Assembly (NCBI GenBank): GCA_024636445.1
Contig: JAGXHE010000181.1
Coordinates: forward strand, 1-50,411
Source: Sulfitobacter sp.
Lineage (GTDB): Bacteria; Pseudomonadota; Alphaproteobacteria; Rhodobacterales; Rhodobacteraceae
Direction: 5' to 3'
DNA: 50,411 nt
The position numbers and the translations under genes are program-made. The notes under the pieces were generated by a model. The model made no database searches, was not told the origin of the DNA, and was given only the letters and a program-made list of their open reading frames with translations. Shown here one piece after another: positions 36,092 through 43,811 of this stretch; within the stretch, counting starts at the first letter, position 1, and every line of letters starts with the position of its first letter.

Positions 36092-36109
36092 GCAAAAATT
36101 TGATCAAAT
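36092..36109 (+). promoter_or_regulatory. TTTGATCAAA palindrome, site 2
   Basis: GCAAAAATTTGATCAAAT lies just before the amidotransferase gene; the core extends to a perfect 12-bp palindrome ATTTGATCAAAT (36098-36109), ending ten bases before the ATG at 36120. It shares leader and core with site 1. So close to the start, a bound protein would block initiation or translation entry. Confidence 0.55.
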
Positions 36110-36119
36110 CAGGTGACCC

Positions 36120-36800
36120 ATGAAGATCGGCATTCTGCAAACCGGCCACGCCCCCGACGAACTGCTCAAAGACCACGGCGACTACGACGTAATGTTTCAA
36201 CGGCTGCTCGGGGGGCACGATCTGGAATTCGTGACCTTTCCAGTTGTCGATATGGAATTCCCCGACAGCATCCACGACGCCGACGGCTGGCTGATCACCG
36301 GATCAAAGCACGGCGCTTACGAAGACCTTCCATTTATCCCTCCGCTTGAAACGCTTATCCGCGAAATCCGCGAAGCCGACCTGCCGATGATCGGCGTTTG
36401 CTTTGGCCACCAGATCATCGCGCAGGCGCTGGGGGGAAAGGTCGTGAAATATGACCACGGATGGTCGGTCGGGCGCACCGAATACAGCCTGCACGGGGCC
36501 AAGATGGCGCTGAACGCATGGCATCAGGATCAGGTGGTCGAACTGCCCCCCGGTGCGCGCATCGTCGGAGAAAGCGATTTTTGCGCCACGGCAGCGCTGC
36601 TTTATGGCGATACGATCTGGTCGGTCCAGCCGCACCCCGAATTCGACAGCAGCGTGATCGACGGGCTGATCCGCTATCGCGGCCCCGGCGTGGTGCCCGA
36701 TGCGCAATTGCAAGAGGCCGCCAGCCACCTTGAACAAGCGGACAACAGCAGCGACATCGGCACCTTCATGGCCGAATTTTTCAAGAAAGAGAGAGCATAA
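36120..36800 (+). CDS. Class I glutamine amidotransferase-like hydrolase
   Basis: This 226-residue stand-alone GATase domain has its nucleophile elbow at IGVCFGHQIIAQALGG (about C94) and the His/Glu pair in VQPHPEFD. It opens MKIGILQTGHAPDELL, with LITGSKHGAYEDLPFIPPL as the family's oxyanion-strand region. In a gamma-glutamylation pathway such a protein could release glutamate from gamma-glutamyl products (the PuuD role), although E. coli PuuD is a class C26 enzyme. AGGTG precedes the start. Its stop overlaps the second synthetase by one base. Confidence 0.87.
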   Translation: MKIGILQTGHAPDELLKDHGDYDVMFQRLLGGHDLEFVTFPVVDMEFPDSIHDADGWLITGSKHGAYEDLPFIPPLETLIREIREADLPMIGVCFGHQIIAQALGGKVVKYDHGWSVGRTEYSLHGAKMALNAWHQDQVVELPPGARIVGESDFCATAALLYGDTIWSVQPHPEFDSSVIDGLIRYRGPGVVPDAQLQEAASHLEQADNSSDIGTFMAEFFKKERA

Positions 36801-38164
36801 TGGCCGATAAAAGCTGGTTGGAAGACCTCCCCGAAGCGGCACAGGCCTATCTTGAAGGACGGCGTCTGGACGAAGTCGAATGTATCGTCTCGGACCTGCC
36901 CGGCATTGCGCGCGGCAAGGCGGTGCCAGCCTCGAAATTTCTCCGGCAGGAGTATTTCCACCTGCCCGACAGCATCTTTTTCCAGACCATCACCGGCGAC
37001 TGGGGCGAAGCGGCAGGGGCCGACGGCTTTATCGAGCGCGACATGATCCTGCGCCCCGACATGGACACCGCCACTGCGGCGCCGTGGACCGGCGACTGGA
37101 CGCTGCAGGTGATCCACGATGCCTATGACCGCGACAACAATCCGGTGCCGTTCAGCCCGCGCAACGTGCTCAAACGCGTGGTGCAGCTCTATCGTGACAG
37201 AGGTTGGGAGCCGGTCGTGGCCCCCGAAATGGAATTCTACCTTGTGGCGCGCAACATCGACCCCGCCAAGGAAATCGAACCGATGATGGGCCGCTCGGGC
37301 CGTCCTGCTGCCGCACGTCAGGCCTATTCGATGACGGCGGTGGACGAGTTCGGGCCGGTGATCGACGACATCTACGATTTTGCCGAAGCACAGGGTTTCG
37401 AGATCGACGGCATCACCCAGGAGGGCGGCGCAGGCCAGCTGGAGATCAACCTGCGCCACGGCGATCCGATCAAACTGGCGGACGAGGTGTTCTACTTCAA
37501 ACGCCTGATCCGCGAGGCCGCATTGCGCCACGATTGTTTCGCCACCTTCATGGCCAAACCCATCGCGCAAGAGCCCGGCTCGGCCATGCACATCCACCAT
37601 TCGGTGCTGGATGTCGAAACCAACGAGAACATCTTTTCCGACGCCGATGGCGCGGAGACTCCCGAATTCTACCACTTCATCGCAGGGCTGCAAAACCACA
37701 TGCCCGACGCACTGGCGGTGATGGCGCCCTATGTGAACAGCTACCGCCGCTATGTGAAAGATCACGCAGCACCGATCAATCTGGAGTGGGGCCGCGACAA
37801 CCGCACCACCGGCATTCGCGTGCCTTTGTCATCGCCTGCCGCCCGCCGTGTCGAAAACCGCATCGCGGGCATGGACTGCAACCCCTATCTGGGCATCGCC
37901 GCCTCGCTGGCCTGTGGCTATCTGGGTCTGGTCGAGGCGACACAACCGAAACCCGAGTTCAAGGGCGATGCCTACGAGGGCGAAGGCGACATTCCGCGCG
38001 ATATGGGTCAGGCGCTGGAACGCTTTGACGAAGCGGCAGCGCTGCAAGAGGTTCTGGGACCGGATTTTGGCCGGGTCTATTCCATCGTGAAGCGCGCCGA
38101 ATATGACGAGTTCCTGCAAGTCATCAGCCCGTGGGAACGCGAGCATCTGCTGCTGAACGCCTGA
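36800..38164 (+). CDS. Glutamine synthetase-family ligase, paralogue 2
   Basis: This 454-residue protein is coupled to the amidotransferase gene (TAATG overlap). Features are VAPEMEFYLVARN, QEGGAGQLEINLRH, EPGSAMHIHHSVLD, MAPYVNSYRRYVKDHAAPINLEWG and RTTGIRVPLSSPAARRVENR. Compared with paralogue 1 it has a His-rich HIHH loop and a larger insertion near residues 150-175 (PAKEIEPMMGRSGRPAAAR), so the two probably differ in amine or donor preference. Both keep the ATP and metal residues, so neither looks dead. Confidence 0.88.
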   Translation: MADKSWLEDLPEAAQAYLEGRRLDEVECIVSDLPGIARGKAVPASKFLRQEYFHLPDSIFFQTITGDWGEAAGADGFIERDMILRPDMDTATAAPWTGDWTLQVIHDAYDRDNNPVPFSPRNVLKRVVQLYRDRGWEPVVAPEMEFYLVARNIDPAKEIEPMMGRSGRPAAARQAYSMTAVDEFGPVIDDIYDFAEAQGFEIDGITQEGGAGQLEINLRHGDPIKLADEVFYFKRLIREAALRHDCFATFMAKPIAQEPGSAMHIHHSVLDVETNENIFSDADGAETPEFYHFIAGLQNHMPDALAVMAPYVNSYRRYVKDHAAPINLEWGRDNRTTGIRVPLSSPAARRVENRIAGMDCNPYLGIAASLACGYLGLVEATQPKPEFKGDAYEGEGDIPRDMGQALERFDEAAALQEVLGPDFGRVYSIVKRAEYDEFLQVISPWEREHLLLNA

Positions 38165-38179
38165 CAAAAGGGTCACATC

Positions 38180-39481
38180 TTGAACCTGCTTTACGCAAAC
38201 GACACCCTCGGGGCCTATCCCGACAGCTGGTACGCCGCGACGGCCAATACCCTGCCCCCCTTCGCCCCGCTGAAGGGCGAAGCCCGCGCGGATGTCTGCG
38301 TGGTGGGGGCTGGCTATACCGGGCTGTCGGCGGCGCTGCATCTGGCAGAGGCAGGCCGCGGCGTGGTGCTGATCGACGCGCAGCGCGTGGGTTTCGGCGC
38401 ATCGGGGCGCAATGGCGGGCAGTTGGGATCTGGCCAGCGGGTCGAACAGCCCACGCTGGAAAAGATGCTGGGCATGGATGCTGCGCGCAAGCTGTGGGAT
38501 CTGGGCGAAGACGCGAAAAATCTGGTCAAGTCGCTGGTCGCCAAGCACGACATCGATTGCCACCTGAAACCCGGCGTCGCGTGGAGCGCATCAAGCAAGT
38601 CCGACGTGGCGGACCTTCACGATTACGCAGCGCACATGCAGCGCGTCTACGACTATGACATCGAGACATATGACGCGGCAGGCTTTGCCGACATCTGCCC
38701 CTCGCCCGACTATCGCGGCGGTATTCTGGACCGGGATGCCGCGCATCTGCACCCGCTGAACCTGGTGCTTGGGCTGGCGCGTGCCTGTAAAAACGCAGGC
38801 GTACGGATCTACGAGGGCACGCCGGCCGAACACATCGACCACGGCACCAAGGTCACCGTGCGCACAGATGGCGGCCGCGTGGTGGCCGATCACGTGGTGC
38901 TGGCCTGCAACGGCTATCTCGGCGCGCTTGAACACAAGACGGCGACACGGGTCATGCCGATCAACAACTTCGTCGCAGCGACAGAACCCCTTGGCGACGC
39001 CGTCAGGGATGTCTTGCGGCAGGATGTGGCCGTGGCCGATGGCCGCTTTGTCGTCAACTATTTCCGGCTTAGCCACGATGGCCGCCTGCTGTTCGGCGGT
39101 GGGGAAAGCTATGGCTACAAGTTTCCCACCGATATCGCAGCCAAGGTGCGCGGGCCGATGTCAGTGATCTTTCCGCACCTTAAAGACGTCAAGATCGACT
39201 ACGCATGGGGCGGCACGCTGGGTATCACCATGAAACGCCTGCCCTATCTGGCGCGGATCGCCCCCAACGTGCTGTCGGCCTCGGGCTATTCGGGGCATGG
39301 CTTGGGCACGGCGACCCACGCGGGGCAGTTGATGGCGCTGGCGATCGAAGGGCAAAGCGACGGGTTCGACACGATGGCAGCGATCCCCTCGACACCCTTC
39401 CCCGGCGGTCCTGCGATGCGCTCGCCGCTGCTGGCGCTGGCGATGTCGTGGTATGCCCTGCGCGACCGTCTGGGTATCTGA
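38180..39481 (+). CDS. FAD-dependent amine oxidase, gamma-glutamylputrescine oxidase-like
   Basis: This 433-residue DAO-family flavoenzyme starts with TTG 38180 (MNLLYANDTLGAYPDSWYAAT), with AAAAGGG upstream. The dinucleotide motif is VCVVGAGYTGLSAALHLAEAG, followed by GFGASGRNGGQLGSGQR, which is characteristic of PuuB-type gamma-glutamylputrescine oxidases, and by a C-terminal GYSGHGLGTATHAGQL substrate/FAD segment. It would oxidise the gamma-glutamylated amine to an aldehyde with release of H2O2 and ammonia. It is the last gene of the operon. No dedicated aldehyde dehydrogenase follows it. Confidence 0.92.
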   Translation: MNLLYANDTLGAYPDSWYAATANTLPPFAPLKGEARADVCVVGAGYTGLSAALHLAEAGRGVVLIDAQRVGFGASGRNGGQLGSGQRVEQPTLEKMLGMDAARKLWDLGEDAKNLVKSLVAKHDIDCHLKPGVAWSASSKSDVADLHDYAAHMQRVYDYDIETYDAAGFADICPSPDYRGGILDRDAAHLHPLNLVLGLARACKNAGVRIYEGTPAEHIDHGTKVTVRTDGGRVVADHVVLACNGYLGALEHKTATRVMPINNFVAATEPLGDAVRDVLRQDVAVADGRFVVNYFRLSHDGRLLFGGGESYGYKFPTDIAAKVRGPMSVIFPHLKDVKIDYAWGGTLGITMKRLPYLARIAPNVLSASGYSGHGLGTATHAGQLMALAIEGQSDGFDTMAAIPSTPFPGGPAMRSPLLALAMSWYALRDRLGI

Positions 39482-39567
39482 ACCCGGTTTTCAGCAATCA
39501 AGACCTGTTGCGTGACATGTCGGGGCATACCATAAAGTGGCCATCCCTAGATATAATCTGGTTGATT

Positions 39568-40493
39568 TCATTGAACAACTAATGACCTTAGGCGGAAGTT
39601 TCGACCATTCACACAAGTCAAAATGGCCATCGAAAGTTTCAAAAAATGCCGCCAGCAGGCAGCATCTTCATAACTTAAGGGGGCTTCGGCCCAATGGGAC
39701 CCTACCCCATCCAACAGCGCCGCTACGAGCGGACCTGACGCTGTCAGCATGACGGGGATGCGGATCGCCGGGATCGCATACTTGGTTGTATCGACAAGAG
39801 TTCTGGCACTCTCATAGTCGGCGACCACATTGGGGGCGCCTTTCATCTGAGAGGTGTCGCTGATCAAGCCAGACAGCCAAAGAACGTTCGTCAAGGTTTT
39901 CGGGTGAAGTCCTTCGGCCTTGGGAGTAGAGACGATACTGGCTGGGCGCGGACGTTCAACCGGTTTACCCGAAAGCATCTGTCCCGGAGCCAAGCGAACG
40001 TTGTCGATAATGCTTTCACGGACGGTATTGCGGATCGGCCCGGGATTCTTTGACCGCGAACTGGCGAACAGCCACCCATAGAACATTCCGAACGCGTTGC
40101 GTGCGCTGGGATGTCCGTTCTTCCGCACGCAAGTCTTAAGTTGGTCAACCAATATAGCCTGCATGCGTTCGGGGCCTGCAGCAACAAGTGGCCAGCCTGC
40201 GCGGGTTTGCCCCGCCGCACATTGCCGAGCGGCAGGTGATGTACACTGCAAGTCCGAAACGGCGACAACCGCAAGTGCAGGCGATGCCGCATCAGCACCC
40301 ACTGATCGGCAAAGCGTCGGGCCAAGACAAAGCCTGCTCCGCATGCGACGCAATCCAGACACCCGGCCCGAGCTGCGCAGATGGGTGGCTTGTCGAAAGA
40401 CACGGCAGATACGGAGCCTGCCTGGGATGCCTGCGCTTTCCTGACTGTTCCGACAACGCGAAGTCTAAACGGAAAACCAAGAGACGCGAAATC
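39568..40493 (-). pseudogene. tniQ-like transposition gene, frameshifted and truncated
   Basis: Two minus-strand frames together resemble one TniQ/TnsD-type protein. The upstream frame (open from 40493) reads DFASLGFPFRL..., then LRLSPFRTCSVHHLPL, the usual Cys/His zinc-ribbon region. The downstream frame (to 39568) carries the C-terminal half: GWPLVAAGPERMQAIL, ARNAFGMFYGWLF, GPIRNTVRESIIDNVRLAPG, LSGKPVERPRPAS and GLHPKTLTNVLWLSGLI. The join needs a frameshift, and roughly 90 residues expected between the halves appear to be missing. A TAA stop lies immediately upstream of the first recognisable codon, so there is no start. TniQ normally works with a transposase; none is present. Confidence 0.6.
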
Positions 40494-41267
40494 TTATGAT
40501 CCAACTGGCTCCGCCATGCGCCCACTGCCACGACGGACGGTCTCACGTATCAGCTCGATGATGTTACTCCCGGCCCTTTGCCGCCAATGGCTGGTATTGC
40601 CGATGCCGCGGGGCGGCATCACCAAACTAGTCATTCATGTCCCGCGCAGCATCTCCACAGAACGAATGACCGGAAGGCGAGACCTTCCCGCCATTTGTAG
40701 CGGGTGCAGCTTAGCCCGACCAGATCGACCGAAACGCGCATGGAGCGGATGGTGCAATGAGGCGATGGAGAGATCGGAGCAGCGACAGCACGCCGTCCCC
40801 ACAGGTCTCTCGCAGATCCTGAACCATTGGCTTATGCTGCGGCGCAGCAAGAGAGGCCCAATGAGCATTTTCCTGACTATGGGCCAGCATCACAGCGCAG
40901 AGGGCCCCGAACACCATGCGCAGCCGTCGATACGTTTCAGACCGCAAGCGCGCGATGTAACCCACATTTTCAGGCCTCTTGGGCCACCAGCGTACGGAAT
41001 TGTTCTGCAAGATTGTGCGTTTCATATCCGTCCCTTTGCTGCAAACGCCAGACGGCCAGCCATCTGAGTCCAGTGTTCTACCCTACCAGATGTCCACCAA
41101 ATCCACCTTGAAATCTCACTTATGGGCGCAAACGGTTCAGGCACATGAAGGGGGGCCTTGCATGGGGCACAGAATTTGTTTGCTCTGGCCACGCCTTCGG
41201 GTCACGGTAAAGCTGCGCCGCGCAAGGACTACAAATTGAAGCACCCTTTGAACCAGGCCGTTCCGAC
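40494..41267. other. 774-bp region without a recognisable gene
   Basis: Both strands contain short ORFs (for example 40381-41067 plus and 40711-41025 minus), but their translations have biased, family-less composition and no start signals, and they overlap each other. I take this as degenerate DNA belonging to the same insertion scar as the tniQ remnant. No terminal repeats or tRNA were seen. Confidence 0.5.
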
Positions 41268-42245
41268 ATGAAGATATACTCGAGCACCCCGGCAAGGCTG
41301 GAAATCTACCATCGACCCGTATTTTGGGCGGTTGTCTTCGGTTGTATTCTCTTTGGTCTGGCCGGATGGGGCCTCGCGGGACTTCTGGAGGGCGAGTGGA
41401 TGGCTGCCCTTATTGCTGTTGGTCTCGGCGCGGTGATGGGGTGGCTGGTGTTCCGACAACTCCTGATCAGCTTTTCACTTGTGCTGGACCGTGACGCAGA
41501 TGGCATCACCTACAACGACACCAAGGGCGTGCGGATCGACACCCCACTGTCGCGTCTGACATCGGTGGCCTGCGACGCCAAGCTTGATACCGATAACGGT
41601 GAAGCGCAAAGGGCGCTCGTCTTGCATCTGGATGATGCCGGTGAACCGGCGCAGATACGCCTTGCTGCGTTTAAATTGCGAACTGAGGATGTTCTGGACT
41701 GCGAGCATGCCATCAACCAGTGGCTGGGGCAGAAAGCCGTGGCTGTGGCCGTGGCCGAAAAACAGAGGCTGGAGATCGCGGTTCCCGTGCTGCCTCTTGC
41801 ATGGCTGGCAATCGCAGCTTGTGCTTTCGTTATTCTCAACGCGCCGGTGGCCCTGCTGTCAGGTGAGGTAGTACGGGCGGCGCTGTTGATCGCAATTGGT
41901 GGTGGAGCGGGATATGTCTGGTTGGAAAAGGTGCTGGTTCGGCTGGATCTGACTTTCGACCCGGCGGCTGGTGTGATCTCGATGAAGCGCAGCAATATGC
42001 TGGGCACGACGACGTGGACACTGCCGCTGCGGCATTTCGACGGGGCTGAACTGATAGAACAGGCCCGTGTCAAAATGGTACAGACCTCGAACAAGCGCAG
42101 CGCGAATGTGGACCTGCTGTTCCGCAACACCCGCCCGAACATGACCATCAGCCTGTCCCCATTTGGCATGCGCGAGACAGAGGCAAAGCGGATAACATCT
42201 CAGATCAATGCGTGGTTGCAAGATTTGGGTGAGCCGAAGGCATGA
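41268..42245 (+). CDS. Two-module membrane protein of unknown function
   Basis: This 325-residue protein contains two copies of one module: a pair of membrane helices, then a beta-rich soluble domain ending in a helix with INxWL. Module 1 (about 15-155) has VFWAVVFGCILFGLAGWGL, LVLDRDADGITY and HAINQWLGQ. Module 2 (about 165-322) has LPLAWLAIAACAFVILNA, LTFDPAAGVISMKR, VDLLFRNTRPNMTI and SQINAWLQDLG. The soluble part resembles a small PH-like barrel, which is an inference. The next gene encodes a third copy. ATG 41268 has a poor ribosome site. Its stop overlaps the next start (ATGA). Confidence 0.8.
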   Translation: MKIYSSTPARLEIYHRPVFWAVVFGCILFGLAGWGLAGLLEGEWMAALIAVGLGAVMGWLVFRQLLISFSLVLDRDADGITYNDTKGVRIDTPLSRLTSVACDAKLDTDNGEAQRALVLHLDDAGEPAQIRLAAFKLRTEDVLDCEHAINQWLGQKAVAVAVAEKQRLEIAVPVLPLAWLAIAACAFVILNAPVALLSGEVVRAALLIAIGGGAGYVWLEKVLVRLDLTFDPAAGVISMKRSNMLGTTTWTLPLRHFDGAELIEQARVKMVQTSNKRSANVDLLFRNTRPNMTISLSPFGMRETEAKRITSQINAWLQDLGEPKA

Positions 42246-42724
42246 GCGTGCAAACCGATACTCCAGAAAAGCTGGTGATTTCCGTGCAGCTGCCGCGTTT
42301 TTTGTTGTGGGTCATGGGGTTTCCCGTCGGAGTCATTGTTCTGGTGGGGTTGTCCGAGGTGGTTTCGGGCAGTGCGGCCACCGGCCTGATGCTGATCGTC
42401 GTATTCGGTGGGTTCTTCGGCTGGGCCTTTCTGCGGATATCCGAACGCGCCGACCTTGTGCTGGATGCGCAGGCGGGCACGGTCCGTCTGTCCCGGCGAA
42501 GCTTGGCAGGCACGCGGTCCGCAGAATTCAATCTAGCTGATCTGGACAGCGCAGAATTGTCGCGCAACCCCCGCCGTGGGAGTGGTGCAATAGACCTTGT
42601 GTTCACCAATACACGGCCTGCGACCCGCATTCCTGTCACTGGCTGGGGGGTCTCGCGGGGCAGCATGGCGCCATTGGCCCAGACGATCAACGACTGGCTG
42701 GCACAATTGCAGGCCCGCCACTAA
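42242..42724 (+). CDS. Single-module membrane protein, homologous to the preceding one
   Basis: This 160-residue protein has two membrane helices (RFLLWVMGFPVGVIVLVGL and TGLMLIVVFGGFFGWAFL) followed by the same soluble domain as module 2 upstream. The matches are ADLVLDAQAGTVRLSRRS against LDLTFDPAAGVISMKRSN, IDLVFTNTRPATRI against VDLLFRNTRPNMTI, and QTINDWLAQL against SQINAWLQDL. It is coupled to the upstream gene by a four-base overlap. I recognise no named family. Confidence 0.8.
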   Translation: MSVQTDTPEKLVISVQLPRFLLWVMGFPVGVIVLVGLSEVVSGSAATGLMLIVVFGGFFGWAFLRISERADLVLDAQAGTVRLSRRSLAGTRSAEFNLADLDSAELSRNPRRGSGAIDLVFTNTRPATRIPVTGWGVSRGSMAPLAQTINDWLAQLQARH

Positions 42725-42791
42725 ATCGGTGAAAGGCAAAGCATGACGCCTGCACCACCACATTGAAAATGGCTAACAGGAAGGAAACATC

Positions 42792-43313
42792 ATGGTTCGC
42801 CTATTGAGTGCAATCCCCGCATTTTTGATGTTGACAGCACCCGTCTTCGCGCAAGAGGATCTTCAGACCATCGGCCAGATCGAAGCAGTGTTCGATGGCG
42901 AAACCCTGTCTCAGTCCACCGCCAGCTTTCTCGCAGAGGGTAAGCGCGAGGGCACCGCCTCGCTGATCACCGTGAGCGGATATACCAGCCTGTCGATTTA
43001 TGCCGTGGAAGGCCGACCGATCTCGATCGAAGTCATGTATAGGGCCACCCCGACACCTGACCTCTCGTCACGGCCGCTTGACGTGACAATCAGCTACTTC
43101 CCGACCGGCTTGTCACCCTACTGGACCTCAGAAGGCGCACCCGAACAGGCACAGATTGCATTCGAGGCTCTCGAAACCGCCACAGATAGAGCATCCGCAC
43201 GTGGCACGTTCGAGGCGGTTCTATGCCTCGTCGCGAAATTGGGCGAACAGGCGGATATTGAAAACTGCAAACCCATAACTGGTCGCTTCGACACCCAGTT
43301 GATACTGGACTGA
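42792..43313 (+). CDS. Secreted protein of unknown function
   Basis: This 173-residue protein has signal peptide MVRLLSAIPAFLMLTAPVFAQ and AAGGAAA upstream. The mature part begins EDLQTIGQIEAVFDGETLSQSTASFL, continues beta-rich (SLITVSGYTSLSIYAVEGRPISIEVMY) and carries two cysteines near the end (VLCLVAK, ENCKPI), which could pair. No family was recognised. It lies 67 bases after the module protein gene in the same direction, so it probably belongs to the same unit. Confidence 0.76.
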   Translation: MVRLLSAIPAFLMLTAPVFAQEDLQTIGQIEAVFDGETLSQSTASFLAEGKREGTASLITVSGYTSLSIYAVEGRPISIEVMYRATPTPDLSSRPLDVTISYFPTGLSPYWTSEGAPEQAQIAFEALETATDRASARGTFEAVLCLVAKLGEQADIENCKPITGRFDTQLILD

Positions 43314-43374
43314 CGCTTCACCTCCCACAAACCGGGGGCAGCCCCGCGCAAGCGGGCCAATCAAGGAAATCATA

Positions 43375-43752
43375 ATGCAATCACTCCTTCGGCGATGCGC
43401 CAGCCTTGTCCTTGTCAGTTTTTTAGCCTTGCCCTTGGCCGCAGTGGCCGAGACCCGCGCTTGGCTGCCCGAAGGCATCACCCTCCCCGATGAGCACGAA
43501 GTCATGCTCGATCAGCAAATTGGCTCTTTCACGCATATCCTGCAGATTCTGGTAGTGACAGACCCTTCACCCCTGTTTGACGACTGGCAGGCCGCACTTG
43601 TCGCTGGCGGTTACAAGGTGAATGACAGCATGCTTTTTGACGGGCGGCTCTTGTTCTCTGGCGTCGGGGTCGAATCTGGTCAGATTGCCGTTCAGAAGTT
43701 TGATGAGGCTGAATTCATGATTCAGATTGATACGAGTCTCGCCGCCGAGTGA
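43375..43752 (+). CDS. Small secreted protein of unknown function
   Basis: This 125-residue protein has signal peptide MQSLLRRCASLVLVSFLALPLAAVAE, followed by a mature domain WLPEGITLPDEHEVMLDQQIGSFTHILQI and DDWQAALVAGGYKVNDSML. The second segment, with its WQAAL...GGY pattern and later MIQIDTSLA, looks like a small alpha/beta fold seen in many uncharacterised periplasmic proteins. It is the last of four unrecognised genes; a hairpin that suits the opposite-strand TRAP operon follows. Confidence 0.75.
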   Translation: MQSLLRRCASLVLVSFLALPLAAVAETRAWLPEGITLPDEHEVMLDQQIGSFTHILQILVVTDPSPLFDDWQAALVAGGYKVNDSMLFDGRLLFSGVGVESGQIAVQKFDEAEFMIQIDTSLAAE

Positions 43753-43761
43753 TCGGAGCAA

Positions 43762-43796
43762 ATCAAAATGACGCGGCGCATTGCTGTGCCACGTCA
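43762..43796 (-). terminator. Terminator of the TRAP operon
   Basis: On the minus strand TGACGTGGC...GCCGCGTCA (one mismatch) is followed by TTTTGATTT, just beyond the dctM stop. The plus strand lacks a T-run, so the element mainly suits the leftward TRAP transcript. Confidence 0.6.
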
Positions 43797-43811
43797 CCCA
43801 GCCATTTCGCA

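Noticed and set aside
40381-41067. 228-residue plus-strand ORF in the scar region
   Set aside because: No recognisable family or ribosome site, and it overlaps the better supported tniQ-like remnant on the other strand.
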